A stretch of 64,000 nucleotides of DNA from Chimonanthus salicifolius (GCA_013350335.1 CM023539.1:67987449-68051448), one strand, 5' to 3'. Positions 1 to 13,671 are shown, counted from the stretch's first letter. A program made the numbers and translations. The notes: generated by a model not told the origin, from the sequence alone.

Positions 1-3000
1 TGCATGGAAAATCCCAGAAGGCTCCAAATGGTCATAATCTTTCAGCCCAACAGCCTCAGCTGCACGCCGTGCCCTGTCCTCTGACACAGCTGCCTGATTT
101 GGGGAGTATACAACCCATTCAGCATTGGCACGGACAGCATCAACACGGATGATTCTCTGCCATGTCGCAAAATCCTCAGTCGTATGAGCTATGGAGCTTT
201 GCCTCCCCCTGAGGGAAGAACTTTTGTTGAACTTTGGACCATTCCCTCTGCCCCCTTCATCAGCAGGGCACATCTGAAAATTTTCAGATTCTTCAACAGA
301 GGATTCAGAGTCCGATGATTCTGAGTCAGCAGCAGAAATATCAATCTGGGCAGCTCCATTCTTACCTCCTTCATCTTCCAAAAATAATTTAGAATAAGAT
401 GCTTCCTCATGCATAAATGGGCTATCCATATCTTCATTGTCTGGGCATCCTTCCTCTGTTGAAAGTGATTCCCTTGCACTGACTACATCTTCAGATGAGG
501 CAGAATCTGAGTCCTGATTACAACGAGGGCTCTCTTTATAATTTCTTTCCCCTATCTCTTTCAACTTCTTAAAGCTATTATTACTCTGCTTTAAAATTCG
601 GCGGCACTGCCTTCTCAGATTCTCATATTCCTTCCTGTATCATGAAGTGGAATCTATAATCATTGAACCTGTTGGATGTGTATGGAGAACAAAGGAAATC
701 TCCCATCACCCATGAAATGGATGAGATGAGTAATGATATGTCAATTAAACAACTAAGAAATAAGCAAATTTTCCGGGTTATTTTTTTAATAGTTCCTCTT
801 ATCAGCAGCATATGTCATGGCAGATATGTGCAGAAATTAGTGACTGCCATGATGAGGCCAGAATTTGCAAATGCTCTACCCAGAAACCAGACCAAACTTC
901 CTTGGTAGGCCCATATGAAACCTATACAGTCAAAGAAAAACAAGAAAGGCCCACCTGCTGAATTTGGGCTGCAACTCGGGTCGGGTTTTGGCCCAACCCA
1001 CATGACCCGACCCGAGAAATCATGTGGGTCGGGTTGAGAATTTCGGGTCAGCGGGTCGGGTCAGGACGGGTTGAGAAGATAAAAAACCCGCATGAATGGT
1101 CGGCTTGAGGATTTTACAAGTTAACCCGACCCGACCCAACATAACCCGACCCGGCTAAAATTAGACTAAAATGGGTTCAGAATGCGGGTCGGGTCGGGTT
1201 GTGAAGTTCGGATTGAGAATTCGGGTGGGTCGGGTTCCATATATATCAATTTGGGTCGGGTTGGGGTTTAAGGAACCCGACCCGCCCGACCCCAGTTGCA
1301 GCACTATGCTGAACAGACCATTGTAATGCTTAGATGGTGAGCCCCACCTGATGCATGCCTAAGATGGGGGACCATTTTTGTTGCACAGAAATAGGTGTAG
1401 CAAAAATAGCAAGTGATATTAACAAACTTGAGCACTTAGCTAGTGCAATACATCTGATGCATCCAATAGGGGGGGAAAATGGCAGAGCTAGCAAGTACCT
1501 TCTCTGTGTCCTAATGGAGGTTCTTTCTGTCTTTGAAGCATTTAAATCATACCTGGATAACAGAAGAAGAACAACGAATATCTCATAAAGTTATATCTGA
1601 AAGAAAATTATATGAAAACAACTGACTACTAGGAAAGAAGACAACAGTACAATTCCAAGGAAAAGCATATATCAATGCAAAATGAATATTCCACTGAAAT
1701 ATGCCCAGACGGGGCATGGATATGGCAAGGGCACGCCATCAATACAGTAGGGACACGGATTTTACTCATAAATAAAAATGAAGTGTCCAACATAGACACA
1801 GCCTAAATTGAAGTGTCCTTGCAACATAAGCAATATAGAAGAAATCATCTCAAAGATAAGATCATATTCAAATTCAATTTGATTTCAAGAATTTACTTAA
1901 ATTATCAATCTCTAACAATGCCTCCTAGCATTCATAACAAGAAATCGTCACCGGTGTTGCAGTTAAATTCAAAATAAGAAAACCGCAATATAGAAAACCA
2001 CCTAGTCCTACGATATGAAAATATTCAAAATAAGAAAGTGGAATTTACAATTTGGTCATTTCCAATTCCTTATAAACCAATTATTGCACCCAATTCAATG
2101 ATAATATTTTTTAACATTAACCTGATAAGCCATATAAATGATTAAAAGAAAACTACAGACATTCTGAAACATAAATAAGTATTATCAATTAAGATAAGAC
2201 AATGGAGATGCACATGCTACGTTGGATGAGTGGTTTAACCCTAAAGGATCGAGTTAGAAACACACACATCGGGGATGATATAAAGATAGCTCCAATAGAT
2301 GACAAATTGAGAGACGTTTGAGATGGTTTAGTCATATTAATAAAAAACCAATCACAATTCCAGTGCATAAAGTTGAGAGGCTAAGGACAAAGGCACTAGG
2401 AAGAGGGGGCGACCTTTGAAAACACGGAGGAAATGGATAAGAAAGGGCATTTAGATTGTAAAATGGTTGATGGTATGGTTTATGATAAGATCAATTGGAA
2501 AAGAACTTATAAAGCTGACCCTAGATAGATGGGACATTGGTTGCTGTTGATGATGACGATGTCTTTTTCCTTCCTTTTTGAAATGGTTAAATTTTATTTT
2601 TTGGAGTAAAAGAGTTGTAATGGGCCAGCCAGAAATTACAAATTGTGGTGCAAATGCCCAAAACTTCAAAGAAAAGGTGAACCACATACAGCCCATTGGG
2701 ATCCTCATAAGCTAGAACATCTGATTCAGCATTAGTGGATCCAAAAACATGACAGGATTCAAGGCTGAGTATTCTAGCTAGATCTCTTATCTCATCAATA
2801 CAGCCAACAAATGTCCAAGGAAGGAGATTAGATGTCGAAGCCCATCGAATAGAGCATAACAAATAACCCTCTAACATGCTGCCAAGAACCAGCAATTCTG
2901 CTTTTGCACCCATTAAGTATTGCAAAAAGCCCAATCTCATTCACAGAGCAAGCTCCAGAATAAATGAGGAGGGTACTTCCTAAATGATACAAGTCCTCCT

Positions 3001-6000
3001 CCATCAGATTTATATATTACTTGACAATGACTCCCATCGAAATTTAGCTTGGGGATGAATCATGAGCCATTGAAAGCAGGGAAACTGTGGTTCAATGTTT
3101 GAACCCCTTAAACTGTTGACTAGTCCAATGCCTAAGGGTGTGTGAAGTATCCTCAAGCCACCATGTGGGGCCCATGATCAAGTATCTGATGGGCAAGATC
3201 TCCAAGTTTCACTTCCGCACAACAACAATGGGTAGGGTGAACCAGTCTCTCTTTCTCATGTACACACATCAACTCTTGTCAACGTTTGCATGTTTACTTT
3301 CACAAAAAGTTATCCTACAGTACATTCCATGGATGGGGACATATCTCAAAATCCAACATGGGCATGAGGTGTCTAATTCAGCAATTCTCAAACAAGATCA
3401 TGGATTCGGTATAATGTTTGAATAAATCAAAATAGTTATTTATTATAAAATTAAAATAATAGTAATAAAGAATTATATATAATTTTACTCAAGACAATCA
3501 TGTAGTAAACATTTATTTCACTTCTCTCAAAAAAAAAAGTTTAACGTTTCACTGTTCTAGTTAGATATCAAAAGAAGAAAAATGCAACAACATTCTGTCA
3601 TCTGGAAAAACAATTTTAAGATGGCAATGAAAGAATCCTTGGGAATCATGGAGATTGAGGCAGTGTAGGGTGGCTAACCCTCCATGTGATCCCTAAGAGA
3701 ATTCAAGCAAAGATTAAAAACTACTGGCTCCCATCTAGAGCAAGCACTAAAGAAAAGATGGCCTTCCACAAAAACCTTATTGCCTCCTCCCTCATGTTTC
3801 TCTTGAAAACCCTCAAAAAAAAGTAAGAATGAAAGAAAGAACAACAAAAACGAAAAAACCCAACCTAAGAGGCACATGTCCTCTGGCATTCCTTTATAGG
3901 ATAAGGATTTTTACATGCTAGGGTTTATGTGTCTCACTGGGAATACAATCAGATAATCTCCAATCACTCTAATTAAAACGATTTAATTAAGAATCTACTT
4001 AGATACCACTAGAACTAATAAAATGAACCAAACAAGGAATTTTAAGAAGGTTAAAAAAGATCTTGGACCCAAGGTTTTTTTTTTTTACCACGTTTATGGT
4101 CTAAGCAGCCTATGCATGCCATGACCATCTTATTGGTCAGGTCCATGATGCAATCATCACTGTAAAATGATTAGACATAAGCCTAGTACAAGTATGTCAA
4201 AGAATGCACAAACCATAGCTCCGATAGCATTATTAAATGATTTAACAAGTAAGCTGTTGTAGATATTGATATCAAGGAGCACGTACCTACAGAAATTGCA
4301 CAATTTCAAACTCCATCACACTGAACTCCTTCAGTTATATTAAGCTTATACTACATTAAATCCTTGAGCCTAGTTTAGGTTTGCAATAAAACTAAATATC
4401 ATATTAGGTTTTCTGGCTCCAGCTTTAGGTGCTATGAAATGGATAGAAGTCCAGGTGTCAAGTTCCTTGAAGATAACATAGTTTCTTAGATAAGATGGAC
4501 AGGATACTGGTACGAAGATCCTAAATCCTAGCATTTGCAAACAGGCATCTAGATGAGAGAGAAGCACAATAAGTGACGCAGCATGTCCACTTGAATCCAA
4601 TTGACTGGAAGCAAAAACCACAGAAGGCCAACTCCACAAATGTTGCAAGCTTATTTCTTTGGACATAAGGTTGAAAGATTTTTTTTACCAAAAAAAGGCA
4701 GGAAATCTTACACTCCTAGGAGGAAAGGCCAAACCTCAGCCCTAATGCTTGGATCGACGCCCTGCAGTATAAAAAAAGGAATTAGAACACAAGTATGGGA
4801 ATTTAAACAAAAACAGAATATTCTGGAAAGATAACAAAAATTGGCACAGGAGCAAATATTGGCTGGCCCAAAGCCACAAACACTTGAACATTTCAGCTTA
4901 TACAGTCAAAGCATGTCTGAATCCTGACCAATTTGGCCCAAATTCATGATGCACAGAAGCAGTTCATCAATAGTTAAATTAAAAGAGACCATTGCTTGCA
5001 GCCATCCAGAAGAAAAGAAAGCAAGCAATTTAAATTTAAAAAAAAAAATTATCTCATATACTAAGTAACTTACTCCGCTGCGAACTTTTTTCAAAAATTT
5101 TACTCCATCACGAAGTTTCCCATCAGGTGAAAATAGACGCTTCCACTGTCGAGGTGAAAGGGCATGCTTTCTTCTACGACGGGACCATGGTGATTTGAGA
5201 CTAGCCCTGAAAGTAGGCATTAAAATTCAGAATCATATCACATGAAGAATAGAAAACTTTAAATAGATGACAGAAAATTAAAATTGAATGGCTTATTATA
5301 GAGAGCCAATGGATAGAGCTTTCAATTTGTAAAAACCCAATTCCATAAAATTCTTTATGGAAAAAAAGAAAGATTCATCATCAACATCATCATCAAGCCT
5401 TTGTCCTATCTATCTGAGGTTCGTTTTCCAAGTTCTACTTTTCCACAAAAACATCATATAAAAATTTTAAATTAAGAAAAAAACCATTTGTTATCATTTG
5501 GCCTAGAAATCTGGGCAGGATGGTTTCCTACTTTCCTTTATATCTTGCAATGGTCTGGAGCAGCTCCAGAATGCAAGCTGGTGTACATACAAAATTGATA
5601 ATGGATTGATTTTTATCCTCAATCGCAAGTATAAATATAGGCATATTAACTCTGAACTGTTTTTACCTTGATTGAGATTTGGGATGCACAAAAAAAGGTG
5701 CAATCAGAAGACATCCAACAGATCCTAATAATTCCATGGAAACATCATATGGTTTGTGGGACATTGCCTAACAGGCATGTAAACTAAAGCAGTAAAGAAA
5801 TCAGATGTTCACGTACATCGATAAAACCAATTCTTTCAATATTACCATGATTTCAAACTTCTAACCTCAAGGATCGACTAAGAGAAGTCATTTGAAGAAA
5901 CCTAGCAGTCAAAGTTAGAAATGAAAATCAAATCTGCATATTTTCCAAACACTGCAAAATTACTATCTGTAGGTCCACATCTATAGAAAAAGACTGACAG

Positions 6001-7432
6001 AAACATGCCCCAGATTGCAGCAGTTCTTCCTCTTATCTTCTAAGAAAATAGCCAACAAACCCAAGGCAAGTTTATGTAGTATTTGGTGTCCCACAATGAC
6101 ATTTTTTATGAAAATAAGATTCCAGAAGATATTGGTTCCCCAAAAACAAAATGGTGTTATGCAAGCAATTGAAATGTCCTAGAGAAACCATTCAGACACC
6201 ATTCGTATTTCCTAAAAGATTCATACGAAAAGGGTTTTGAACAAAGGGACAAAGAGTAGAGGATCAAGGGTAGATATCTGCATTGGAAGACCAATTTTCC
6301 TCTGAAATAGAAAATGTACCATAAATTCTAAAATAAATCCCAGAAAATGTCAGCAAACTTATGGTCCTTACCCTCAAACCATCCTTTTCATGGTCACTGG
6401 GTCTCTGGTAGCTGGAATCCACTAGTAGAATTACTCACCATTGGTAAGTGCTTAACGTGTAACCCTAAAGTCATTGGTTCGAGTTGTGTTTCCCTTTAAA
6501 AAGAAAAGAAAATGATGTTGCTGCACACAACACCTTATAAAATTTGATACAAGTCCATCCAACTCAGGAATTTCATGCTACCAAAAAGGCTGTAAGAATA
6601 GCAATTGATATGATTTCAGCCAAAACCATAAGTATAAAACTCATGCCCGACCTTAATCATGCTAGATGTCATTTGGGCAGAAAACCATCTGTCTGCAGCA
6701 AATTGCACAAAATACCCAATGTGCCGTTCTTTAATTAACCTTAAAAGTTCAAAGACCATGAAAATTCTTCAATAGGAAACCATATCAGAATTTCTGTATG
6801 CTAATAATAAGAATCTCAGACTCATAAAAAAAAAAGTCTACAAAAATCAGGCAGCAGAAAACTAGCCCAAAATATAAATAAATAAAACATCAGTTAACCC
6901 TTTGGCCACTGCAAATCTAATCTAATTCAACTGAACAAAGGCCACACTCCAAATCCACCAAATTTACCACAACAGAAGACGATTAATCTGAATTACAAAA
7001 TCAAATAAAAGAACTCGGAAACCCAATATCAGCTCAGAACTCCAATTGACCAAGTGATGATAACAATATGGCCTTGACCTATACCGACCAATGAACGGGT
7101 CTCGGGTCTCATAGGATTCCACTGATCCCACCAGCCTGAACACCCATGAAATTCTCTCTTCCACTGCCTATCACTGATCAGACCCACCTGATGAAAGCTC
7201 AAACGAAGAAAAAAAAAGGAGAATTGGATCTTAAAAGAAAGGGAAAGAAGGAGAAACTGGAGACTCACCGCTCAAACACAGGAGGGGATGATGACGAAGC
7301 TGAGGAGGATGAAGCCGACGAGGAGACAACGTAGAGAACCGAGCGCAAATGGATCCAAGATGACGACGATGATGATGATGACGAAGGCGACGAAGAGGAC
7401 GAAGAGGTGTGGGTGCGGCGGAGGGCTCTCAT
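1..7432 (-). CDS. TBC-domain Rab GTPase-activating protein (5' part, five exons, runs off left edge)
   Basis: This is the N-terminal 345 codons of a plant Ypt/Rab-GAP (TBC/Gyp1-type) protein, which stimulates GTP hydrolysis by Rab GTPases in vesicle traffic. Exons on the minus strand are 7269-7432, 5074-5206, 4712-4761, 1499-1552 and 1-634. All four introns have GT/AG ends and the phases join without a break. The start is the ATG at 7432 (MRALRR), followed by a poly-Ser tract. Family-typical blocks follow: SPWSRRRRKHALSPRQW, KLRDGVKFLKKVRSG, GVDPSIRAEVWPFLLGVYDL and RRKEYENLRRQCRRILK. An acidic Ser-rich linker (DSESSDSESS) comes next, and the TBC domain begins at FATWQRIIRVDAVRANAEW. The catalytic Arg and Gln fingers would lie beyond position 1. 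The family usually reads LRDGGVKF; here one Gly is missing, which may be natural variation. Family membership is very likely; the Rab substrate cannot be told. Confidence 0.93.
964..1306 (-). mobile_element. hAT-like MITE, GGGTCGGGTT family (copy 1) in RabGAP intron 4
   Basis: A 343-bp element flanked by 8-bp duplications tgctgaat (956-963) and tgctgaac (1307-1314). The ends are inverted repeats of the form TAGGGCTGCAACTCGGG. The body is made largely of CGGGTC/GACCCG motifs in both orientations, with the internal mark ATATATATCAATT used to set orientation. Length, termini and 8-bp duplication fit a non-autonomous hAT element. It lies between exons 4 and 5 of the RabGAP gene, away from the splice sites. 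Confidence 0.85.
2208..2530 (+). mobile_element. RTE-type LINE fragment (RT C-terminal end)
   Basis: Translation on the plus strand gives pieces such as RVRNTHIGDDIKIAPIDDKLRE, then RWFSHINKKPITIPVHKVERL and a GRGR-like basic end. These match the conserved post-RT tail of plant RTE LINEs (RLRWFGHVKRRP type). The frame is broken by a stop and a shift. It lies in RabGAP intron 3 on the opposite strand. Confidence 0.7.
2587..2940 (-). mobile_element. RNase H-like (RVT_3) retroelement fragment
   Basis: A minus-strand open frame contains AKAELLVLGSMLEGYLLC, then PWTFVGCIDEIRDLARILS and NAESDVLAYED. It resembles the end of the RNase H domain found at the C-terminus of plant LINE polyproteins. It is truncated, lies in RabGAP intron 3, and is probably an old insertion. 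Confidence 0.5.
6430..6520 (+). repeat. possible tRNA-derived SINE head
   Basis: GGTAAGTGCTTAACGTGTAACC is followed 20 bp later by GGTTCGAGTTG. The arrangement resembles A and B boxes of a tRNA-derived SINE, but the 3' end is not clear. It lies in RabGAP intron 1. Confidence 0.4.
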
Positions 7433-7499
7433 AATATCATCTGCCACTTGGGTTTTGCTTCTCTAGTCAATCTAACCTCTGTTTCATCCCGTCAATCTC

Positions 7500-7604
7500 C
7501 TAAATTTTTTGGAAGATAAGTTGTGACTCGAACCCGCAGCCACAGCCAAAGCTTGCAAGGAAGAGTTCCTTCCTCTGAGCTAGAGACCCTTTCGGGATCT
7601 TGGA
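7500..7604 (-). repeat. tRNA-derived SINE in the RabGAP 5' region
   Basis: On the minus strand an A-box-like TAGCTCAGAGG (7582-7572) and a B-box-like GGTTCGAGTCA (7534-7524) have tRNA spacing. The flanks do not pair as an acceptor stem, so this is a SINE head and not a tRNA gene. An A-rich stretch near 7500-7515 could be the tail. Confidence 0.65.
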
Positions 7605-8024
7605 TCGTCTCTTCAATCTGTATATGTTTTATACCTCTCTCTCTCTCTATCTAATTATCACAATCTACCTATCTATCAGTGTCTCTCTACATACCCATCT
7701 GCCTCTCTCTTTTGCTTCTGGGTGGGAACGAAAAGGGGAAGGTTGAGGAATTGGGAGGTGGGGAGTTATCTAGAAGAGGAAATGAAGAGAACGGCGACCA
7801 GGGCTAGGCCTGTCATGGCCGTCAATGTGACGGGTGCTATTCTGCCACACTCATTCGAGCTACTGGTTTTTCTGGTTCTACCCCACAAGGAAAATCCTCC
7901 TCCTAAAATCAAACTCCTGTTGCTGCTGATGTTGATGCCCACTTCAGTTCCCCCACCATTACCCCATCTCCACCACAGCATAGATAACACAACTTCCTCC
8001 AACCCCTCTTCCACCATCACCGAA

Positions 8025-8026
<2 letters not shown>

Positions 8027-8065
<39 letters not shown>
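8027..8065. repeat. (CT)n microsatellite
   Basis: About 19 uninterrupted CT dinucleotides. The tract lies upstream of the RabGAP start and may fall within its 5' leader. Confidence 0.9.
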
Positions 8066-8067
<2 letters not shown>

Positions 8068-8788
8068 TTTCCTGTGATCTTCTCTCCACTTTCCTCTCTC
8101 TACCTCTATATGATTTGATCTTTTCTGCTTTGTTTCTCTCTCTATTCTCTTGTCCACCTTCCAAGTCTAGTCTAATGAGTAATCAGAAGAGGGAAGACTT
8201 TCTTTCCATCATGGAGAGATTTTAGGATGTCTTTAAAGATCCATGCTCTTTGAATTTATTAGGGAAAAGCCACAAAGTTCTATGTAAATTTGAAATATTA
8301 ATAAATGATGATTACTTCTTTTTTAAAATAAAAAAACCTTCTGAATTCTCACCATCATTGACCAATGGGAAACTATCATTTACTAAAAAATTAATGAAGA
8401 AAATATATTTCACTTTGGAGTTGAGGACTATGACTAATCAGAAAATTAAGGTTAAAAAGTGTTGTTAATTGTGAATTAGTGGTGCCCTCAAAAAATGAAC
8501 AAGAGATGAGGGAGTGTAAAGGATGGGTTTTTGGATTATTAGGGTGTAAGAATTGGAGATACAAAATACAAATAGAATACAACTTTTATTGTAAGTCCAG
8601 TTGCAATTAAGTATAAGCAGAATCTTAGTATATTAAGTACATAAATTTTTATTGAATATTATTCCTTTTTATGTTTTACATTTATATTTTACTTCCTATG
8701 TTGTTAAAATAATGTAAAAACTATTATATAATACTGTTTTGCAATCTCTTGTCCAAAATTTCATTAAAGTTAAAGGAGGTTAGGTGGA

Positions 8789-8930
8789 AGGGCGTTCATC
8801 TTAAAATAAACAAAATTTTTTAAGAGAAATGGGATAGAATGAAATCCTCATTTTATCCCTACCGGTATACCACTTGTTAAATAACGGTAAACCAATAACG
8901 CGCGCTGCCCTTCATTTATATATTGATCAA
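8789..8930 (+). repeat. one-ended copy of the long-TIR MITE also seen at 56.4 kb
   Basis: From GGGCGTTCATCTTAA through CCTCATTTTATCCCTACCGG this stretch matches one arm of the palindromic element at 56395-56637. The second arm is missing or very degraded. Confidence 0.55.
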
Positions 8931-11099
8931 GAAAGACTCATACATAGAAAACTAATTATTGTAGTAAATTGTATTTTTGTAGTAGTGTATTTGGTTGGGT
9001 ATTAAATAAGAAATGTAATCACTGCATACCTAATTTACCATTATCAAAAAAGTTATTTATTTATGATGAAATCAAGGGTCAGGTAGATATTGCTCTTTAC
9101 ATTAATATAAGAGTGTGTACAGCAGCAGTTGGCACATTAAATTAAATTTAAAATTTATTAATTGATGGTTATCTGGTCTGAGGCACCAACTGGGGTCTTG
9201 AGTAACATGTACAGAAAAAAAAAAAAAACTTTTTTTTTCACTTTTGAAGTGGACTTGGGTGCTTGCCAAGTGAGTTTTCATACCTACTAGTTTTGGTATT
9301 ACATGGGGTGTTTTGATTATAATCAGATTCGTCAAGAATTAATTAAATTATATTTTAAAAAATTAATTCTTATTTAAAAAAATAGAATTTAATTGATCCA
9401 ATCAAATTGATTTTTAATGAACCACATATTTAACTATAACAGTTTTCAATAAAAACTCTGGTAAAATTTATTTCTCATCCAAACGCAACTTAAAGCTTAG
9501 TTATGGTTCTATTTATAGTTTTAAGGTCGTGTATAAGTAAAAATGTCTCAAAAATTCAGTACAAATTTAACCGTCAAATTTTATTTATGCGTCGAATTCA
9601 CTGTTGAACAAATTAAATGAGAGATATTTTTATATTTAATTTTTTGATATCCAACAGTTGCCAAAACTAAAATTTCCACCTTTATTTGTAGGAGATTTTG
9701 AGATCAAGTCTTCCTCAACACAAAAAGAATCACTCTCCTTAGTTCTGTACTCAGCATATGTATATTAGAACGTTTACATATGCCCCAAAAATTAGTAAGG
9801 TGGAAGGCCTGAAAAATTCAAGTGGGGCACTTAGAATACTTGGTCTTGAAAAAAAAAAAACTAAAATTTTACAATAAGCCTATCCTCGCAAACTTTTCAC
9901 CTTGCACTGTTGTTTTCACAAGTAGTTCATCTTTCTTCAGTCTTGACGTAAATGAGAATTATTTACATAATTACATTGTAAATTTGTATTTACATTTTAG
10001 GTAAATTTTGACAGTAACATGATGAGTAGTGTCTGGTGGTCTAGTTTTAAATGTTTTAGGTAGAAGCAGTGTAAGTTACTCCATTCTTTATAATAATTTG
10101 CTCAACTTTGACTTCTTTTCTGAAAATATCAATTGCTATTCACCTTTGCTGTTAAATAATTAAGAGTGTTCAATCAATGTAATTTTTTTCACCATTGGGG
10201 CATTAAAGATGGACTGTTGGGTAGTCTATAAATCTTTTATCTCTAGAGAATTTACTTAGATACCCATTGTACAGAAACTTGTAATTGTGAAGCTATCTGC
10301 ATTCACTAGTGAAACGTATCTCTTAAAATAAGGGATTCCTCCGAAAATAAGTAAGGAATACCCTATTTTCCACAGCAAACCAGCCATTAGATTTAGTAAG
10401 AAGTAAATTGACTCTATAAGCTCACAAATAAACTGAATAATCAAATATTAGGATAACTTAATGGCCCTCAAGATCAACAGTCCTATTAATTTTTATTTCT
10501 ACAATAAAGATTTGAAAAGAAACAAAACAATCTGCATTTGGATGAAAATTTTTATAGGGGTTACTCGATGTTATCTTTGACCATGGGTTACCTTAGATAT
10601 TATGAATATCTCTTGCATGTAAATGACTTTTAAAAGTAGGAGGAGAAGTAAAAAGTTGATTTTTTACTTCTATCTCTTAGTTATTAAACAAGGGTAATGT
10701 GAAGTTAGAAATATTACCTTCCATTACCCTCCATTCAAATGTAACCCTAGTGTGACAAGTTAGAAGTTTTATAATGAAATCTTAACTTGCACCACTATGA
10801 ATTGTTTTCGGTTGGACGTTGTTGTTTATGAGTGAAAGTTGCCCTTGGGTCTTTTGGAGTCCATGAGAGTGGAGTCTAATATATGGAAATACTTGGGTTT
10901 GAAATATATTTTTAGAATGATGCTTATCATAAAAAAATCAATTCTATTAGATTCTAAAAGTCATAATTTTAGATAATGTAAAAATCAATGGTCAAATATG
11001 GCGGCCTCTTAAAGAGGAAATAATTAAACAATAATCAATTTACAATCTTGTGACTATAGAATTAGACACATAAAGAAATACAAAAATATGGAAAGTAAA
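8931..11099. other. AT-rich intergenic DNA, no gene seen
   Basis: I find no coding frame with recognisable content and no clear mobile element. Poly-A/T runs and short AT stretches are frequent. Confidence 0.6.
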
Positions 11100-11330
11100 G
11101 AATTTCCTTTAATACTCCCTCACAAACTTGGCGTGGAAAGACGACGAGTTTGGAACAGAGCATGGAGAAGCGTTGCTTCGAGAGTCTTTTAATAAAGATA
11201 TCAGCGAGCTGATCTAGGGAAAACACAAACTGAATCTAAAGAGAGCCGACAGTAACACATTTTTATGTAAAATGATAATCAAGATCGATATGTTTAATCT
11301 TAATATGGAAGATAGGATCTATGTTCATGC
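11100..11330 (-). mobile_element. Ty1/copia RNase H end, decayed fragment
   Basis: Reading the minus strand gives KHIDLDYHF, two stops, then SLDQLADIFIKRLSKQRFSM and CSKLVVFPRQVCEGVLK. This is the conserved C-terminal end of copia RNase H. Two in-frame stops show it is dead. No LTR pair was recognised around it. Confidence 0.75.
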
Positions 11331-13671
11331 ATGTTGCACTGAAATTATTATAGAAATATAGTGTTAAAAAAATGATGGGCAAACCAAACTCTCATAAGAG
11401 GAAATAATTGAGTGAAATGGACTTCTAATCCAACAATAAAATTAACTTTAAGTACAAATATAATTTATGAAAGTAAATGGGTGTGATTTCATGAGAAAGT
11501 GAGTGTGTGATTCCAAACCTTAGTGAGCTGTGTATGAATTCTTGGCAGCAATGTGGGAACCAGGAAAAGTAGGAAGAGGCTGTTCTTTTATCCTTCTTAT
11601 CATCATCTGGTGAATTCCCTTTCACTTTTTAAAGGGATTCCCTTCTCTTTTTTGTGGTGCAATTGATGTGTCTTGTCTTTCCTAATTCCTCTTCTCAATT
11701 TCCTCCAATAGTTTTCTTTTGCCAGAATCTACAAAACCCCAAGCCACGGTTCAACTCATTCAAGGCCATTGGACCATTAAAATGAAAATAAGAGGAAAAA
11801 GAAAGGAAAAGCTTTCAGGTCTTTGTCACTGAGAAGTGGAAATTACCATTTTTGTTTGGACGAAGGGAATCAATATGTAGTTAAAGAGAAGGGTGAAAAA
11901 GGAGTTGGAACAGTAGCCAAAACCATCTTATTTCTGCATTCTTAATTCCAATTGTACGAACAGAAACTGTTCATAAATTAAATCTAGTTGCAAATTTTTT
12001 ATCCATCATCGTTACCGTTACATTTAAATAAAGTTTTAAATTTGATAACATAGATTGAATTCAATATTAAATCGCGACATGTGTCTCTCTCCTTCTTTGT
12101 GTTTCTTAAAAAATATAGAAAAAATTGAAAAATTTAGGGTGAAAATTTTTTTAAAATAAAAATAATGGTCATTTTTATGAAGTTTAAGACCCTTCAAGGT
12201 CAAAATTTCGATATGAATAAATTAGTTTGAAAATTGTCTTAAAACTTTGGAATTATCTAAAAGAATTATAAAGTATGACAGCAACATGATAAAACACCTA
12301 ATATAAAACTCATGTTCTCAAATATCTATATATATATATATATAATTTATAATTTTTTAAGTTTAAAAAAATTCAAATATTAGAAAAGATAAAAAGAAGA
12401 CATGTTAGACTCTGAAGTGACATATGATATAATTAAAATATGATTAAATGGAGAAGAAGAAGTCATAAAATCAACTCTAAATAGATGGAATTAGTCGCTC
12501 ATGCTAATGATGATTTATCCATTTAAATCAATTTTCTTAAAATCTAATTTTCAATTGAACTCAATCACCAAATCCTCCTTGCACTAAACCATCTGATCAA
12601 GTAAACTTGACCATGTAATACCGCCTACCAACTCAATGGGTTAAATTTTGGAACTCATATTTTAAACCACTTCGGTGGTGACTCGTGGGAAGAGAGGGCA
12701 AAATCGAAAATAAAGTAAATAATCAAATGTTCGCCTGTTTGTGGGTCCCACTCATAGGCCACTTCTTTATTTGTTTAGCTTCTGCTTATGTAATTCAAGA
12801 AAAAATAAAATAATAATAATAATAATAAATTGAGCAATGAAATGTGTCACTTGTGCTAGAAAAATAATTATTATAATTTGTTTCTTCAACTTTAAGGTTA
12901 AACTTGTATCATTTTGTGTAATCTTCTCTTATATTGAATTATTTGTAATAAGCAAACTACAACTTTAGAGGGTTGATTTTGTACGAAAATGATGTTTCTA
13001 AGAATTATTGGCATGATTGTGATTGTTTTCTTGTTAGGTTCAACTGTTTAGGCTAACCACAGTATTAAGAAAAGAGCTTAAGTTAATCAACTTTGACCAC
13101 GTGGTCAACAAAATCGGGCCATATTTAAATAAGACTGTGAATGGGTAAAAAGTCTCAATTTAATTTAATTATTAAATATAAAATCTAGACACGTGTCATC
13201 TCTCTTGTACTTGTGCACTCTGACTATCTTTTCATGTCATGTTGAAAACCATTACAATATTAAATGATAAGTTTGGTCCCTATCGAATGCCTCAGGTTTG
13301 GCCTATAGGAATATTTAAAGATAATAAAGATATTGGATATATAAATTTGATATCTTATTATTTTAGTTTTATAATTTCATTTTTTTTAAATTTAATAAAA
13401 AAATTATTAATATTTCATGATGAATCTCACAGTAATGTGATTATTAAATTAATTTATATCATTTATGAAATTCTCTCTTCATCTAATCTTACAATTATGT
13501 GGAGTCTACTTCATCCTGAGTCTCTCTAGAGCTCCTGGTAGAAAGTGGAATTTAAGATAAATCTCAGTGAGATTTTTAGATGGATATATGATTTTATTTT
13601 GTCTATTTGATGAATATAATTTGAATTTAAATTTATATTTAAGTTAGATGTAATTTTATTTAAATTTAATG
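11331..13671. other. AT-rich intergenic DNA, no gene seen
   Basis: Only simple repeats stand out: a short (TA)n near 12327-12343 and (AAT)n near 12808-12830. Open frames are AT-driven and unlike known proteins. Confidence 0.55.

Larger units (their letters stand above)
7433..8226 (-). promoter_or_regulatory. 5' flank of the RabGAP gene: SINE plus GA/CT microsatellite
   Basis: The 0.8 kb upstream of the RabGAP start holds a tRNA-derived SINE at about 7500-7600, short CT runs near 7637-7650 and a long (CT)n tract at 8027-8065, read as (GA)n on the gene's strand. GA-rich leaders are common in plant genes. No TATA box could be fixed. An open frame on the plus strand here is low-complexity and I do not treat it as a gene. 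Confidence 0.45.

Noticed and set aside
965..1300. GGGTCGGGTT runs taken as interstitial telomere-like repeats
   Set aside because: The plant telomere unit is TTTAGGG; here the array is bounded by inverted ends and 8-bp duplications, so it is a transposon.
4370..4666. A 98-codon minus-strand frame as a RabGAP exon
   Set aside because: The true exon lies just beside it at 4712-4761, with exact splice sites and family sequence; this frame has no similarity to the family.
7722..8225. A 167-codon plus-strand open frame upstream of the RabGAP gene
   Set aside because: Half of it is a (CT)n microsatellite read as Ser-Leu repeats, no family is recognisable, and it lies over the promoter or leader of the opposite gene.
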